Part shown: positions 26,758 through 36,970 of the stretch, piece by piece
How the letters are laid out: the number at the start of each line of letters is the position of its first letter
How positions within the stretch are numbered: the first letter of the stretch is position 1
Source of the DNA: Paraburkholderia acidipaludis NBRC 101816
GTDB taxonomy: Bacteria; Pseudomonadota; Gammaproteobacteria; Burkholderiales; Burkholderiaceae
Assembly (NCBI RefSeq): GCF_000684975.1
Contig: NZ_BAXZ01000002.1
Span: 62,001 to 126,000 of the forward strand
DNA: 64,000 nt
Direction of reading: 5' to 3'
Made by a program: the position numbers and the translations under genes
Notes under the pieces: model-generated
Told to the model about the DNA's origin: nothing
Databases searched by the model: none
What the model saw: the letters and a program-made list of their open reading frames with translations, nothing else

Positions 26758-27957
26758 ATGACAATCGACAAACGATTCGCACTTCTGGCTGACAATGGCG
26801 ATGTCCTGTATCCATATCAGAAACGGCAACAGTCGACGGGCCGATATGGCTTTGCTGCGACGACGCCTGAGCACGGGCACGACCGGCACTCCGGCGGGCA
26901 TTACACGACCGATATTCGCGAAGTGATTCGGGGAGTCCTCTTCCAAGGATGGGGCATTCGCGCCAAGTCCGAGGCTGATGGGTCTCGGGCTCGTGATGGA
27001 ACATTCAAGCTGGGCGAGCGGGCTGTGCCGGGGTATTGGATTGCTCCGGAATTCCGTCACCTTGCTGTCGGTGCGGCACTCCAACCGCGAGCGACACTAA
27101 CGGAAATCAATGCGCCATCTGGCGGCCGCGCCCAGGAAAAGGCGTCCAGACGGGCCAGCGCTCTCACGGCCGAGGACTTTGTCGCGGCCTTCGAAGCGGT
27201 GTCGCCGCGCGCGACGGACCGTCAGTTGATGATGCTTTTCGGGCATGCAGCTGCGAAAGACGCAATGCTGTCAATGCTAGGCATCGCGACGCTAGGCGAA
27301 TACGACGACTATTCGGCGGCGAACATTCAGTACGGCAAGTTGGGCCGGCTCTTTGCCGACCACTTGCACATCGGCGACCTGGACAATTTCACTGAGGTTC
27401 TCGCCGAACCCGGCAACCCGGATGCAAATGGACACTGGCAGTGGAAGCTCAGACCTGCGCTGTTGGCTGCACTCCATGAATTGGGTCATGTCGACAGTCC
27501 ATGCACCGGACCCGGCTTAGCCGAAGCGATGGCGGAAGTGGCTGCCGACCCGCAGTCGCAGGGCATTTCCGAAACGACCCGCACGGCGTTGGTCAATGCC
27601 CGTATTGGCCAAGGCGGATACCGCAAGCGGCTCCTTCGGCTATGGGGCGGTCAATGCGCGGTGTCCGCCTGCTCCATCCCGTCGGTACTGGTCGCCTCGC
27701 ACGCCAAATCTTGGGCATCGTCGTCAAACGCCGAGCGCCTCGACGTCTACAACGGACTTGTACTTGCGGCGTCGATTGACCGGCTTTTCGATGCTGGCCT
27801 GATTGCTTTTGGCGACGATGGCCAGCTACTTCACAAGGCTCTCCCTTGCCCGGAACTGCGGGCGGTTGGCCTCGGAGACGATTCGAGATTGAGGTTTATA
27901 CACGAGCCGCATAAAGCTTACCTGTCGGCGCACCGGCGGCAACACGGATATGAGTGA
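26758..27957 (+). CDS. HNH endonuclease, McrA-like C-terminus
   Basis: 399 residues from ATG 26758; the open frame before it overlaps the previous gene and lacks a start with a ribosome site. The C-terminal HNH module reads IGQGGYRKRLLRLWGGQCAV, then LVASHAKSWASSSNAERLDVYNGLVL and DRLFDAGLIAFGDDG, the usual order of 'G.yR..ll..w...C..t' / 'ASH.kpw..s...RLd..NGl.L' / 'D.lFD.GlisF'. The first Cys pair is incomplete (CAVSAC). The N-terminal 280 residues are unfamiliar and may sense modified or foreign DNA. Position before a YhaO/YhaN-like pair suggests a defence locus. Confidence 0.75.
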   Translation: MTIDKRFALLADNGDVLYPYQKRQQSTGRYGFAATTPEHGHDRHSGGHYTTDIREVIRGVLFQGWGIRAKSEADGSRARDGTFKLGERAVPGYWIAPEFRHLAVGAALQPRATLTEINAPSGGRAQEKASRRASALTAEDFVAAFEAVSPRATDRQLMMLFGHAAAKDAMLSMLGIATLGEYDDYSAANIQYGKLGRLFADHLHIGDLDNFTEVLAEPGNPDANGHWQWKLRPALLAALHELGHVDSPCTGPGLAEAMAEVAADPQSQGISETTRTALVNARIGQGGYRKRLLRLWGGQCAVSACSIPSVLVASHAKSWASSSNAERLDVYNGLVLAASIDRLFDAGLIAFGDDGQLLHKALPCPELRAVGLGDDSRLRFIHEPHKAYLSAHRRQHGYE

Positions 27958-28086
27958 ACGTTGGCCGTCTGTCCGGGGCATCTGAACCGCGAGCGCATGG
28001 ACACTGCAATTCGCCTTCAATTGTCGGGGCCTCCCGCACCAAATAAATTGAATCCGATTATCGAAAAAGCCTAAACGGAGAAAATT

Positions 28087-29343
28087 TTGAAATTCATCCA
28101 TGCGGCAGACATACACCTCGACAGTCCGCTCGTCGGCCTCAGCTCCTATCAGGACGCCCCAGCAGCCCTGCTGCGAGGCGCAACGCGCGCCGCGTTTACC
28201 AATCTGGTCAATGAGGCCATTGAGCTACAAGTCGACTTCATGATTATTGCAGGCGACTTATACGATGGCCCGTGGAAAGACCACAACACAGGCATTTACT
28301 TTTCCAAGGAAATGGGACGCCTGAAAAAAGCGAATATTCCGGTTTATCTGCTCTTCGGCAATCACGACGCCGAAAGCGAGATGACCAAGCAACTCCAGCT
28401 ACCGGACAACGTCTTCGGATTCGGGACCAGGAAGTGTTCGACATTCTACATCGAGCATCTCAAGGTGGCGTTGCACGGTCGAAGCTTCAAGGACGCGGCG
28501 ACGTATGAAAACCTGGTCACAACCTATCCGGCGCCCGAACGCGGCATGTTCAACATTGGGGTGCTGCATACGGCACTTGAAGGCAATGCAGCGCACGCCC
28601 CCTATGCTCCGTGCAGTTTGGACGAGTTGCATGCAACGGGCTACGACTACTGGGCCCTAGGTCATGTGCACGAGCATCGGGTCTGGGAGGGACCTTCGAC
28701 TATCGTGTTTCCTGGCAATCTCCAGGGGCGGCACATTCGGGAAACAGGCGCCAAGGGCGCTGTTCTGGTGAGCGTGGATAGCACGGGCCAGCGAACGCTT
28801 GAACGCCTATATGTTGACGTTTTACGGTGGCACGACCTGGTCGTGGAAGTCTCCGCATGCGAATCGCTGGTCGCGGCCATCCGAACTGTCGAACGCGAGC
28901 TGACCCAATTTCTGGATAGCGCCAGTGGCGGCCTAACCTATGCCATGAGGGTGACGTTGGTTGGAAAATCGGCGGCGCACGGAGACCTGTTCGGGGAAGA
29001 GGCTCAACTACGCCAGGAAGTACTGGCAGTCGCTGCATCGCTGGCACCGGAACGGTTGTGGATTGAAAAGGTGCGGGTTCGGACCGCCATGAAAGATAAC
29101 GGGGAGACCATTAAGGCGCGACACGACGCATTGTCCGACCTCAGTGAATTGCTGGCGACTGCCGAGGGCGACGAAGATTTCTTGAAAGCGCTTCAGGCGG
29201 ACCTGCTCGGCCTGGTGGCCAAGGCACCGTCTGAGCTGCAACAGACGATTGCTTACTTTCCCGAAATCAAATCAGGGAATCTGAGCGCACTGGTGAATGA
29301 GGCGCGTGCTGGTCTGCTGGCCCATCTTGAGAAGACGGAGTAA
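28087..29343 (+). CDS. YhaO/SbcD-like metallophosphoesterase
   Basis: 418 residues from TTG 28087 with a GGAG ribosome site. The calcineurin-type metal-binding motifs are complete: HAADIHLDSP (D8, H10), IIAGDLYDGPWKD, LLFGNHDAE, GVLHT and WALGHVHEH. The family comprises Mre11-like nucleases; the N-terminal HLDSP plus the length and the partner type place it with YhaO rather than SbcD. The stop lies 5 bp before the ATPase gene. Together they should form a DNA-end-processing complex. Confidence 0.85.
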   Translation: MKFIHAADIHLDSPLVGLSSYQDAPAALLRGATRAAFTNLVNEAIELQVDFMIIAGDLYDGPWKDHNTGIYFSKEMGRLKKANIPVYLLFGNHDAESEMTKQLQLPDNVFGFGTRKCSTFYIEHLKVALHGRSFKDAATYENLVTTYPAPERGMFNIGVLHTALEGNAAHAPYAPCSLDELHATGYDYWALGHVHEHRVWEGPSTIVFPGNLQGRHIRETGAKGAVLVSVDSTGQRTLERLYVDVLRWHDLVVEVSACESLVAAIRTVERELTQFLDSASGGLTYAMRVTLVGKSAAHGDLFGEEAQLRQEVLAVAASLAPERLWIEKVRVRTAMKDNGETIKARHDALSDLSELLATAEGDEDFLKALQADLLGLVAKAPSELQQTIAYFPEIKSGNLSALVNEARAGLLAHLEKTE

Positions 29344-29348
29344 CGGCT

Positions 29349-32300
29349 ATGCGCTTCCAACGACTCGACCTGCTCAAGTTCGGCAAGTTCTCTGAACGGT
29401 CTCTTGAGTTCCGCGGCTCGGCGACTGACTTTCATCTTATCGTCGGTCCGAACGAGGCCGGCAAATCGACGCTGAGAGCAGCGATTCTCGACCTACTCTT
29501 TGGCATTCCAGTGCGCTCACCGCACGGGTTCTTACATCCGTTGAACGAACTCAAGTTGGGCGCTTCTGTTAGCAATGGCAAGACGTCACTGGACTTCGTC
29601 CGAATCAAGGCCCAACGGCAGACGCTCAGAACCCCAGCGGACGGTGTGCTGCCTGATTTGGCACTTGAGCCGTTTTTGGGCGGTATCGACAGAGACTTCT
29701 TTGACCGCATGTTCGGTCTGGACCACTTCAGACTGGTTCAGGGCGGCAATGACATCCTGAACGCTGAGAGTGACATCGGCCGAATCCTGTTCCAGTCTGC
29801 TGCGGGGGTGGCGAGCCTGGGAACAGTGCGAGACCAACTGGCCGCAGAAGCCGACAAGCTTTGGGCGCCCCGAAAATCGGCCGAGCGCACTTACTATGCG
29901 GCGGCTGACCAACTCGAGCAGGCGAACAGCGCTCTCAAGAAAGCCTCGGTTCGCACGAAGGTGTGGGCCGAAGCAAACAGCGCCGTCGAGACGTTACGAG
30001 AATCTCTGGAGGCAGCACGGACTCGTTGGCGCGAACTCGATATGCGTCGCGCGCGGCTCGAACGAGTGCGTCGACTGGCACCACTTATTGAGGCGCTTGG
30101 TCAAAACGATTCTGCCCTGGAACTCCTTAAAGAAGCGACCGACCTGCCGGAAGATGCGGCTCGAGCGCTGAGCCAGGCAGAACGCGACATCGCTCGCGCG
30201 GAAGCCGTGCTGAAAATTCGCAAGGGCGAGGTGACAGCCGCCAGGGAATCGCTGTCGGCGATTTCCGTGGATGAATTCCTGCTGAGCGCCGAGCAGCGCA
30301 TTGCCGAACTGGAGGCGCGACGCGTCCGGTACGAGCCATACGCAAGGGACATCGAACGACGAAAAAGCGAAATTCAGGCGCTTCAGGGGCAGCTCCGCCG
30401 TGCCTGTCTCCAATTGAAATGGGCCTACGAATCCGAAGAAGCCTTGCTGCTCAAGCTACCGTCGTTGTTGATTCGTCGCAAGCTAGGAGACCTTGCGAGG
30501 AAAGCTAGCGGGATTGAACAATCCCTCAAGGCGGCAGACTCTTCTGAGCGTACAAAGAAGGCCGATATTGAGTCGCTTGAAGCCCAGTTGGACGGTTTGG
30601 CCGAGGTCAAGGTAACAGCTGGCCTACGGGCGGCTTTGCGCAGGGCGCAATCCTTGGGCGACCCCGCGCAGGTTCGGGAAAAGCAACGTGTCCAAGTCGA
30701 AAAAGCTGAGACCGGGCTTGAGACGGCCTTGCGAGCGCTGGGCGTTTGGCGCATGGACATCGAGGGCCTGTCAAAGCTTCAGTTCCCATCCGGAGAGGCT
30801 ATCGCACACCGACTACGTGAACGGCAGAATCTCGACGTTCAGGTCAAGTCGCTTTCCGAGGACCTGTCCACACAAATTTCTGCTGTCGGAGAAGCAGAGC
30901 TTCGGGTCAGTCAATTCACGGAACTGAGACATCCGACCACCTATGCGATGGTGGAACAAGCGCGCGCTGAGCGCGATGAGAAATGGGGGACCGTCAAACA
31001 ACGGACAGACAATTTTGAGATTGAGGTCGAACAGTTCGAATCGGCGATGCATGATGCAGATGCGCTGGCGGACACGCATTTGAGTAATGTCGAAGATGTA
31101 ACGGAGCTTCAATCGCATAAAGATGAACTCGAAAGACAGCAACACGCCCAAACCCGCCTTGAGCACCAGTTAGAAGCAGCCAGAGGACAGCTGGACACTT
31201 TCTCTTCCGAATGGGGTGCGCTAACTGCGGCAGCGGGCATCGGCGGTCTGCCGCTTGATGATGCTTTAGACTGGATTCGCAAGAAGGACGTCGCGCTCGA
31301 GCGCGGCCAAGCGCTTCTTGAAGCCCAGAAGGAGTCTCAGTCCACGTTGAATGCCTTGGCGGACGCGACTCAGGAGCTGCTCACGGTCCTTGAGGAGAAC
31401 GGGGTTGCTCCGGTGAGCGCGGAGAACTTGAACGCCCTGTGCATTCAAGCCGAGCATCTTATTTCCGAAGCGGATGGCGTCAAAGGGCGACGGGACGCGT
31501 TGAATGGTCAATTGGCCACGGCCCGCCAAATCTACCTGGCGCTCCAAGATGACTTGGTCGCGGCCAGAAAAGAGGCGGCCTCGTGGGCTGACGATTGGGC
31601 GTCCACGCTGTCGAATGCTGGACTGGACGCTGCCTACGATACCGGCACTGTCGAAGGCGCTCTGGAACTGATTGGCGAAATCGAGGAAAAGGCACGCAAG
31701 GTTTGCCAAATTCAGGCGGAGCGCATCGATACGATGAAGTCCGACCTCGCCTTGTTTGCCGAGGATGTTGAAGCGTTGTGCGGCGCTATTGCCGTGCCCC
31801 TAGACGGCCAGGAGCCCGCGGAGGTAGTGCAACAGCTTGTCGTCAAGGTGCGGCAAGCCAATGAAGCGCGAAGTGAACGAGAGCGGCTAACCGCTGCGCT
31901 GAGAGCGGCGGAGCAGCACGTCGTCGAGTTGGAGACCGCGAAGCACGAGGCAGAGGCCGTTATTGAGCCTTTGAAGGCGCGGGCCGGCGTATCTACGCGC
32001 GAGGCTTTGGCTGAATGCATCGCTCAATCCGATGAAAAGCGTCGATTGCTGGAGGAAGCCTCTCGACTAAGGCGCGACCTGATGGCGGGCGGAGATGGCC
32101 AATCGAGACAAGACGTTGAGGGTGAGATTGCAGCGGCCAACTTGCCGGAGATTGCCACGGAGATTGCCGCGCTGTCCGGCGACCTCAAGACTATCGTCGA
32201 GCGCCAGGGAGTGCTATCGGCAGAACTGGCGACCGCAGAGTCCACATTGACGGCGATTGGCGGCTCGGACGCGGCGGCGGAGGCAGAGGGTCAGCGGCAA

Positions 32301-32807
32301 GAAGCTTTGTCGAAGATGGCCGATGCGGCCGAGCGCTACGTGAAGGTGTTCACTGCGGCCCGATTGTTGCGCTGGTCCATTGACCGCTATCGTCAGGATA
32401 AGCAAGGCCCGATGCTGGCCAAGGCCAGCACAATATTTGCAGAACTGACCCAGGGTTCCTTTGAGCGCTTGGTCGTGGACTTCGACAAGCAACCCATGGT
32501 GCTGGAGGGGCGCCGTCCCGACGGCAAGCATGTCGGTATCTCGGGCATGAGCGACGGCACCCGAGACCAGCTATTCCTGGCACTACGCTTGGCCGCTTTA
32601 GAAATTCGCCTGGAGCAGGCGTCCAAGCTCCCCTTCATAGCGGACGACCTGTTCATCAACTATGACGATGCGCGGTCGGCTGCGGGCTTACGGTCATTGG
32701 CGTCCCTTGCCAAACAGACCCAGGTGATTTTTTTGACCCACCACCATCACATGGAAGCGCTCGCTCGAGACACATTGGGCGACGCCATCAATGTCGTACA
32801 CCTGTAA
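29349..32807 (+). CDS. YhaN/Rad50-like AAA ATPase
   Basis: 1152 residues. N-terminal MRFQRLDLLKFGKFSERSLEF and Walker A GPNEAGKST (33-41), then about 900 residues of coiled coil without a clear zinc hook, and the C-terminal ATPase half with signature GMSDGTRDQLFLALRLA, Walker B LPFIADDLFINYDD and QVIFLTHHHHM. This is the YhaN type of SbcC/Rad50 relative, usually encoded next to YhaO as here. Inference: ATP-controlled nuclease complex; in this island it may act with the HNH nuclease against incoming DNA. Confidence 0.85.
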   Translation: MRFQRLDLLKFGKFSERSLEFRGSATDFHLIVGPNEAGKSTLRAAILDLLFGIPVRSPHGFLHPLNELKLGASVSNGKTSLDFVRIKAQRQTLRTPADGVLPDLALEPFLGGIDRDFFDRMFGLDHFRLVQGGNDILNAESDIGRILFQSAAGVASLGTVRDQLAAEADKLWAPRKSAERTYYAAADQLEQANSALKKASVRTKVWAEANSAVETLRESLEAARTRWRELDMRRARLERVRRLAPLIEALGQNDSALELLKEATDLPEDAARALSQAERDIARAEAVLKIRKGEVTAARESLSAISVDEFLLSAEQRIAELEARRVRYEPYARDIERRKSEIQALQGQLRRACLQLKWAYESEEALLLKLPSLLIRRKLGDLARKASGIEQSLKAADSSERTKKADIESLEAQLDGLAEVKVTAGLRAALRRAQSLGDPAQVREKQRVQVEKAETGLETALRALGVWRMDIEGLSKLQFPSGEAIAHRLRERQNLDVQVKSLSEDLSTQISAVGEAELRVSQFTELRHPTTYAMVEQARAERDEKWGTVKQRTDNFEIEVEQFESAMHDADALADTHLSNVEDVTELQSHKDELERQQHAQTRLEHQLEAARGQLDTFSSEWGALTAAAGIGGLPLDDALDWIRKKDVALERGQALLEAQKESQSTLNALADATQELLTVLEENGVAPVSAENLNALCIQAEHLISEADGVKGRRDALNGQLATARQIYLALQDDLVAARKEAASWADDWASTLSNAGLDAAYDTGTVEGALELIGEIEEKARKVCQIQAERIDTMKSDLALFAEDVEALCGAIAVPLDGQEPAEVVQQLVVKVRQANEARSERERLTAALRAAEQHVVELETAKHEAEAVIEPLKARAGVSTREALAECIAQSDEKRRLLEEASRLRRDLMAGGDGQSRQDVEGEIAAANLPEIATEIAALSGDLKTIVERQGVLSAELATAESTLTAIGGSDAAAEAEGQRQEALSKMADAAERYVKVFTAARLLRWSIDRYRQDKQGPMLAKASTIFAELTQGSFERLVVDFDKQPMVLEGRRPDGKHVGISGMSDGTRDQLFLALRLAALEIRLEQASKLPFIADDLFINYDDARSAAGLRSLASLAKQTQVIFLTHHHHMEALARDTLGDAINVVHL

Positions 32808-33244
32808 GCAACGAACTATCATCGGCCAACGAACCAGCGGACCTTGCAATGTCGAAAATCACATTGGATGAACAGCGTGCGCAAATCATCGATGCTGCAG
32901 AAAGTGGCAACACGTTAGTTATGCAAACTATCGTGAAATTCCCGCAATGACGGCATATACCGTCAGCTTGGATTTCCAGTCGTTCGTGAAATTGCTGGCG
33001 CACAGTAAGCCGACCGCCCTGTATTCAAGACATCCCCTCGATTTCCCAGTGTGCTGACGGTCGGCACCTCGTCAACGCCTGTCGCAACAATGCCGGCGCC
33101 GAAGCTCAACAATTGATGGGGAGGCCCAATGTTCCGGCCAGACACGCGCATGTCATGACGTAAAAAATGGTGCCCCCAAACCTGCGATGCACATACGAAA
33201 CCGTGCTAACACAATCGATTCAAGAAGGAGCGGCGTAGCTCAGG
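32808..33244. other. gap with one tiny ORF of doubtful value
   Basis: A 33-codon ORF (32849-32950, MSKITLDEQRAQIIDAAESG start) has no good ribosome site and is probably a fragment of an antitoxin-like gene. The rest has no recognisable gene, repeat or terminator. Confidence 0.3.
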
Positions 33245-33841
33245 CTAGCGCTCAACAAAGGCCTTCGCGGCCTTTTTGACATCGTCCACCATCCCTTCGG
33301 CGAGCGCTTCGAGCGGCGTGCGCGGCCCGAGCGACCCCTTGGGCTGAGTGAAGAATTGCCACTTGCTCCAGCCCGGCAGAGACCCAAGTGCCTGCGTCAC
33401 CTTCTGAAGCTCCTTCCGGTCGACTTCCAGGTCGAGATAGAACGCCGGGTAGTACGTCGCAGGCCCGACATCCAGACTGAACATCCGCCCAGACTTGACC
33501 GCTTTGCTCAGCGCCTGCTTGGTAACACCTAGGCCCCGGAGGAAAGTGGCCGGTTTCATCAGACGTCCCTCACGCACTAACGCCTCTCGTCTCCGGAGGA
33601 CTTCGTCCGAATCGACGATTGCTTCGAAGCCCGGTCGGCCCTGGTTGTCCTTGTGCGAGGCAGCCTGCATCAGACAGGACTTGAACTGATGCTCGAGTTC
33701 ATCATCGGACAACGTGCTCAATGCATTGGCTTCGTCCTCATCCAGCCTGTGGACGAACGTGGCGAGACGGCTGAGCGCCGCTTCGCGCGCAGTGACAACA
33801 GTGGGTACAGGGTCAGCGAATTTCGGTTTGGCGCCAGTCAT
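33245..33841 (-). CDS. MbcA/ParS-like antitoxin-domain protein, orphan
   Basis: 198 residues from ATG 33841 (GGAG 7 nt upstream; the ATG at 33865 has no ribosome site). The middle contains a helix-turn-helix-like FLRGLGVTKQALSKAVKSGRMF. The end SLPGWSKWQFFTQPKGSLGP followed by RTPLEALAEG matches the toxin-binding pattern of MbcA/ParS antitoxins ('W..y.FF..p...L.grTPLeaL'). Such antitoxins normally pair with a RES-domain toxin, but none is encoded next to it, so it is an orphan or a DNA-binding regulator. Confidence 0.6.
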   Translation of the reverse strand: MTGAKPKFADPVPTVVTAREAALSRLATFVHRLDEDEANALSTLSDDELEHQFKSCLMQAASHKDNQGRPGFEAIVDSDEVLRRREALVREGRLMKPATFLRGLGVTKQALSKAVKSGRMFSLDVGPATYYPAFYLDLEVDRKELQKVTQALGSLPGWSKWQFFTQPKGSLGPRTPLEALAEGMVDDVKKAAKAFVER

Positions 33842-33865
33842 GAGTGACTCCAATGGTGGTGCCAT

Positions 33866-34305
33866 ACCAGTCTAGCTCAAAGCTGGCGCAGGTCAACCGA
33901 GTCAACCGAAATTGGTAAGGGGGCGAATCCCGCGCTCCCGCGCCTCAGGCAGCCGTTAGCGAGCGACGGGCGACCTCAAACGAGGGGCGATTATCGAGCA
34001 TGTTGGTCTCTCACCGTTAAAGCTCGTGCCCCATAGCCTCCAGCTTGCGAACGACAAGTGCGAAAATCGTAGAGGTCGACGCCTCGCGACATTCGCGACC
34101 GGTGTTCGGAACAGCAGGTATCACGGAGTATCATCGGTTTTGATACTTCTTGCAGGGCTACGCTGCAAACAGGGATGAGTCGTTCGCTACCGGTCCGCAC
34201 ACGCCGCAGGCTACGCGACTACCAGTGCCCATGCACCGGCAACTGATGCGCAGTCACGTGCGCCTGGCGCCAACATAGAGCCACACATCTGGGAGCACTG
34301 CAGTC
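33866..34305. other. non-coding gap
   Basis: No convincing ORF on either strand and no clear inverted repeat; it separates two antitoxin-like genes and may be what remains of lost partners. Confidence 0.4.
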
Positions 34306-34521
34306 ATGGAATCAAGAATTAACGCAAGAGGTCAGACTACTGTCCCCGCCCAAGTTCGTAAGGCTTTCGGTGTCGGACCGGGCGCGCGATTGACATGGGT
34401 GCTCACGCCCGACGGAGATGTCTTCGTGCGCGCGAAATCGAGGTCCATCCGTGAGTTCGCTGGCGTGCTAGAGGCCGACCGGCATGTCAGCATCGGAGAC
34501 ATGAATCCGTGGGAGGACTGA
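34306..34521 (+). CDS. AbrB/VapB-type antitoxin without its toxin
   Basis: 71 residues: MESRINARGQTTVPAQVRKAF..GPGARLTWVL...VFVRAKSR is a standard SpoVT/AbrB DNA-binding domain, followed by an acidic tail (GVLEADRHVSIGDMNPWED) that would neutralise a PIN toxin. The stop overlaps an ATG at 34521, the usual vapB/vapC junction, but the following codons (MTVSTRRVHRW) are not a PIN domain and run into the 3' end of the replication gene. The toxin gene appears to have been deleted after its first few codons. Confidence 0.75.
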   Translation: MESRINARGQTTVPAQVRKAFGVGPGARLTWVLTPDGDVFVRAKSRSIREFAGVLEADRHVSIGDMNPWED

Positions 34522-34530
34522 TGACCGTAT

Positions 34531-35646
34531 CTACGCGTCGGGTGCATCGTTGGCAGTGGCAGCCCATTCGGAGCGAACAACGTAAATCCTCTCGCCGTCT
34601 TTCGAAAAAAAGTACTTCGCTACGTGACAGCACGTTGGCGTCCTAGGGTCCTTGAGCTTTTCAAGCGCACGAATGAGGCTTGTCCGGAAATTGCGCATGT
34701 GAGACTCGTAGCCAGAAAGGCGGTACAGCGTCAAAATAGGCAACCACAGCGGACCGGCGTGTCCCGCGTAGAAGTTTGCCAGCCAGCCCTTCAACCCGTC
34801 ATACCCCGCTACCTCGTTATCAACAGCGGTCCAGCTTCCCGGCCCGAATAGTTCCGCGATGGATGTCGTCACGCGCAGCAGAAGCACATCACTTCCCTTG
34901 AAATCCTCAGAAAGCCCGCCGTCCTCAAATGTCACGGACAAAAGCTTTGGTACTTCGATATTCAGCCGGTTGTAGCGCATGCGCATCTGCGCAAGACTCA
35001 GACGAAGCAGGCTGGCGCGGATGGCTCGATGTGCCTTGACGCTATATTCATTGCCGATGCGACGCACGAACTCATAAAAGGTCGTCCGCACGTGGCGTGT
35101 GCTCTCTTCGGGACACAGCGGCACCTCTCGGAAATAGTCCAGACACGTTGCGTAGACGATGCGGTCGAACTGACAGAGTTCGTACCCGGAAAAAACCAAG
35201 GTCATGTTCTTGAACGAGGCAATTTCCTTTCCGGCCACCAGGAGAGTCGGGTCGCCTGACAGCACCCCTGCGTTGTCGGCCTGCACAGTGCGACCGGCAG
35301 AGAACAAGGCTGAGCGAAGAAACGCATTCGGCAGCGCCCTGGCCATCGTGGACCAACTCGGGAGGTACACTTCCGTACCCCGACGTGCCGCCTGCCGGCG
35401 CCGCGCTTGCTGAACCTCTTCCACCGTCGCATTTGACGGCAGTTCAAGAACCGCTGGTCCAGCCAGCTCATTATTTGCGCGACGTTCGAGGCCGTCGGCG
35501 AAGCGACCAAGTTGCTCCGCCGCTTCCAGCACCGTCACTTGCTGACCCGGAGCGGCGGAAAGGGCGGCCTCCGCAGTGAGATTTGCGAGCGCGCGAAGCT
35601 CAGTGACCTTGTTCACGGCATTCGTTGACGTCTGCGAGCTCATCAT
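34531..35646 (-). CDS. TrfA-like plasmid replication initiator
   Basis: 371 residues. The segment YLPSWSTMARALPNAFLRSA followed by LFSAG and later ASFKNMTLVFSGYELCQFDRIVYATCLDY follows the TrfA pattern ('lP.W....R..PN...RSALF', 'i.y.G..L.Q.D..v...ll'), as in the IncP initiator that binds iterons and loads the host helicase. The C-terminal half has winged-helix-like blocks (LSLAQMRMRYNRL). Four 22-bp iterons and an AT-rich stretch lie 300-400 bp upstream. This argues for a plasmid replicon inside the island. Confidence 0.65.
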   Translation of the reverse strand: MMSSQTSTNAVNKVTELRALANLTAEAALSAAPGQQVTVLEAAEQLGRFADGLERRANNELAGPAVLELPSNATVEEVQQARRRQAARRGTEVYLPSWSTMARALPNAFLRSALFSAGRTVQADNAGVLSGDPTLLVAGKEIASFKNMTLVFSGYELCQFDRIVYATCLDYFREVPLCPEESTRHVRTTFYEFVRRIGNEYSVKAHRAIRASLLRLSLAQMRMRYNRLNIEVPKLLSVTFEDGGLSEDFKGSDVLLLRVTTSIAELFGPGSWTAVDNEVAGYDGLKGWLANFYAGHAGPLWLPILTLYRLSGYESHMRNFRTSLIRALEKLKDPRTPTCCHVAKYFFSKDGERIYVVRSEWAATANDAPDA

Positions 35647-35865
35647 GCTGATGCCCCGTGGGCAGGACGGCGTGATTCATCGCGATGGCATCGCAGGGTG
35701 AGCGAAGCCTGCTGAAGTGACTCTCGAAAGCCGGCGCCACGAAGCGCTCTGATGGCTCGCGTGGAAAGCTGTGCGATGCCGGCAGCGCGGCGAGTCGACA
35801 TTGGCGGTCTGGTCATTGCAAACACATGCAGGTGGAGATGTATCTGTATATGTGAGCAAGACGGG

Positions 35866-36031
35866 CATGAAATAAAAAATATTGCCTATCTGAAAAGTCG
35901 TAGCAAACGCAACAGATATTTAGCTTGGCAAATGACTGTTCCACTTGTACTCTGCATCGCTCCCGCTTGTACTCCGCATCGCCTTGACTTGTACGCTGCA
36001 TCGCTTTAGCTTGTACTCTGCATCGCTCACT
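35866..36031. repeat. iteron array and AT-rich region: candidate oriV
   Basis: Four direct repeats with an exact 22-bp period start at 35944, 35966, 35988 and 36010; the common core is CTTGTACTCTGCATCGCT with one or two changes per copy. To their left, 35866-35945 is A+T-rich (AAATAAAAAATATTGCCTAT and neighbours), as expected for a duplex-unwinding element. The array lies upstream of the TrfA-like gene. I infer a plasmid replication origin. Four units without unique spacers and with a regular short period exclude a CRISPR array. Confidence 0.75.
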
Positions 36032-36970
36032 CCCAGTGACGCGGCGAATAATGACCTGCGGCGCGCGGATTTATTGCTGGTCGATGCGTTCCATAGTATT
36101 TATAGACTCTGTAATCGGGATAGGCGAGCCAGCATGACCCAGAGCTGGCGAACCGCTCCGTAGTGTGAGCTTTGGGTCCCGGCGAGTTCGCCGATAACCG
36201 GCCACCGGGCTCCTTTGCATTTGGTCGTGAGACGGACAGACGACCATCGAAGAGCGTTGCGTGGCTCATTGCCCAGGAAATGTTGCGGCCGCAATCGTCG
36301 ACCTTGGTCAGCGCGGTGGCTCCGCACTCGGAGATAGTACTGTCACCACCGAATTGCCCCGTCCTGGTGACGCGGGAGCGATGTCAGAAATAGCGCGGCG
36401 CCGTTTCAGGGTTGAATTCCGATTTCTCTCTGGATGACAGAGCGGCACGAAACACGAGTCCGATTTCGCTCCTTGCCTGGACGGTATGCATCGTTGCGAG
36501 CCCCTCGGTGTCGCACATGGCGAAGGCAGCTTCGAACGGCCTCGGCACAAGTCACCGATGAGGCCGGCCAATTCCTTGACAAAGTGGACTAAGCGGATTA
36601 GCTAAAAAAAGCGGCTGGCCAGGACGAGAGTTGGCGGCGTGCTCGTCCGTCAACTGCACTGGTCCCGCGCCGCACCGCCGGTCAGGCAAACTAAATGACC
36701 CGCCCCCGGTCATCTCATCCTGGTTGCCCGCTATTCACGTCCTTTGTTTTGCGCCTTCGTTGCCCAAAACGCGGTCGACGACTACTTTCGCGAGCACGAG
36801 GCCATCAAGGTCGATGCCTCGATGCCCGGCTTGCCGGTCAAGTAGGTGTTTGAACGGTTATCGCCGAGAGACCATTGAGCATGAGCAGGCAGGTGCGCCC
36901 TCGGCCAATTGCTGCTCAAACGCCAGCCGATTGCATACGGAATATGTCCAGCCACTATGTCAGGAATCGG
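36032..36970. other. 0.9-kb gap without a recognisable gene
   Basis: No intact ORF. One plus-strand stretch near 36720-36845 (RPLFCAFVAQNAVDDYFREHEA) reads like the end of a degraded gene and stops before the partition genes. The region may include further replication-control sequence. Confidence 0.35.

Noticed and set aside
33074..33086. 13-bp match (AACGCCTGTCGCA) to the array before tnsA
   Set aside because: Single, non-repeated and in the same orientation; insufficient to call a second transposon end.
35944..36031. CRISPR-like repeat array
   Set aside because: Four units with a strict 22-bp period and no unique spacers, next to an initiator gene: iterons, not CRISPR.
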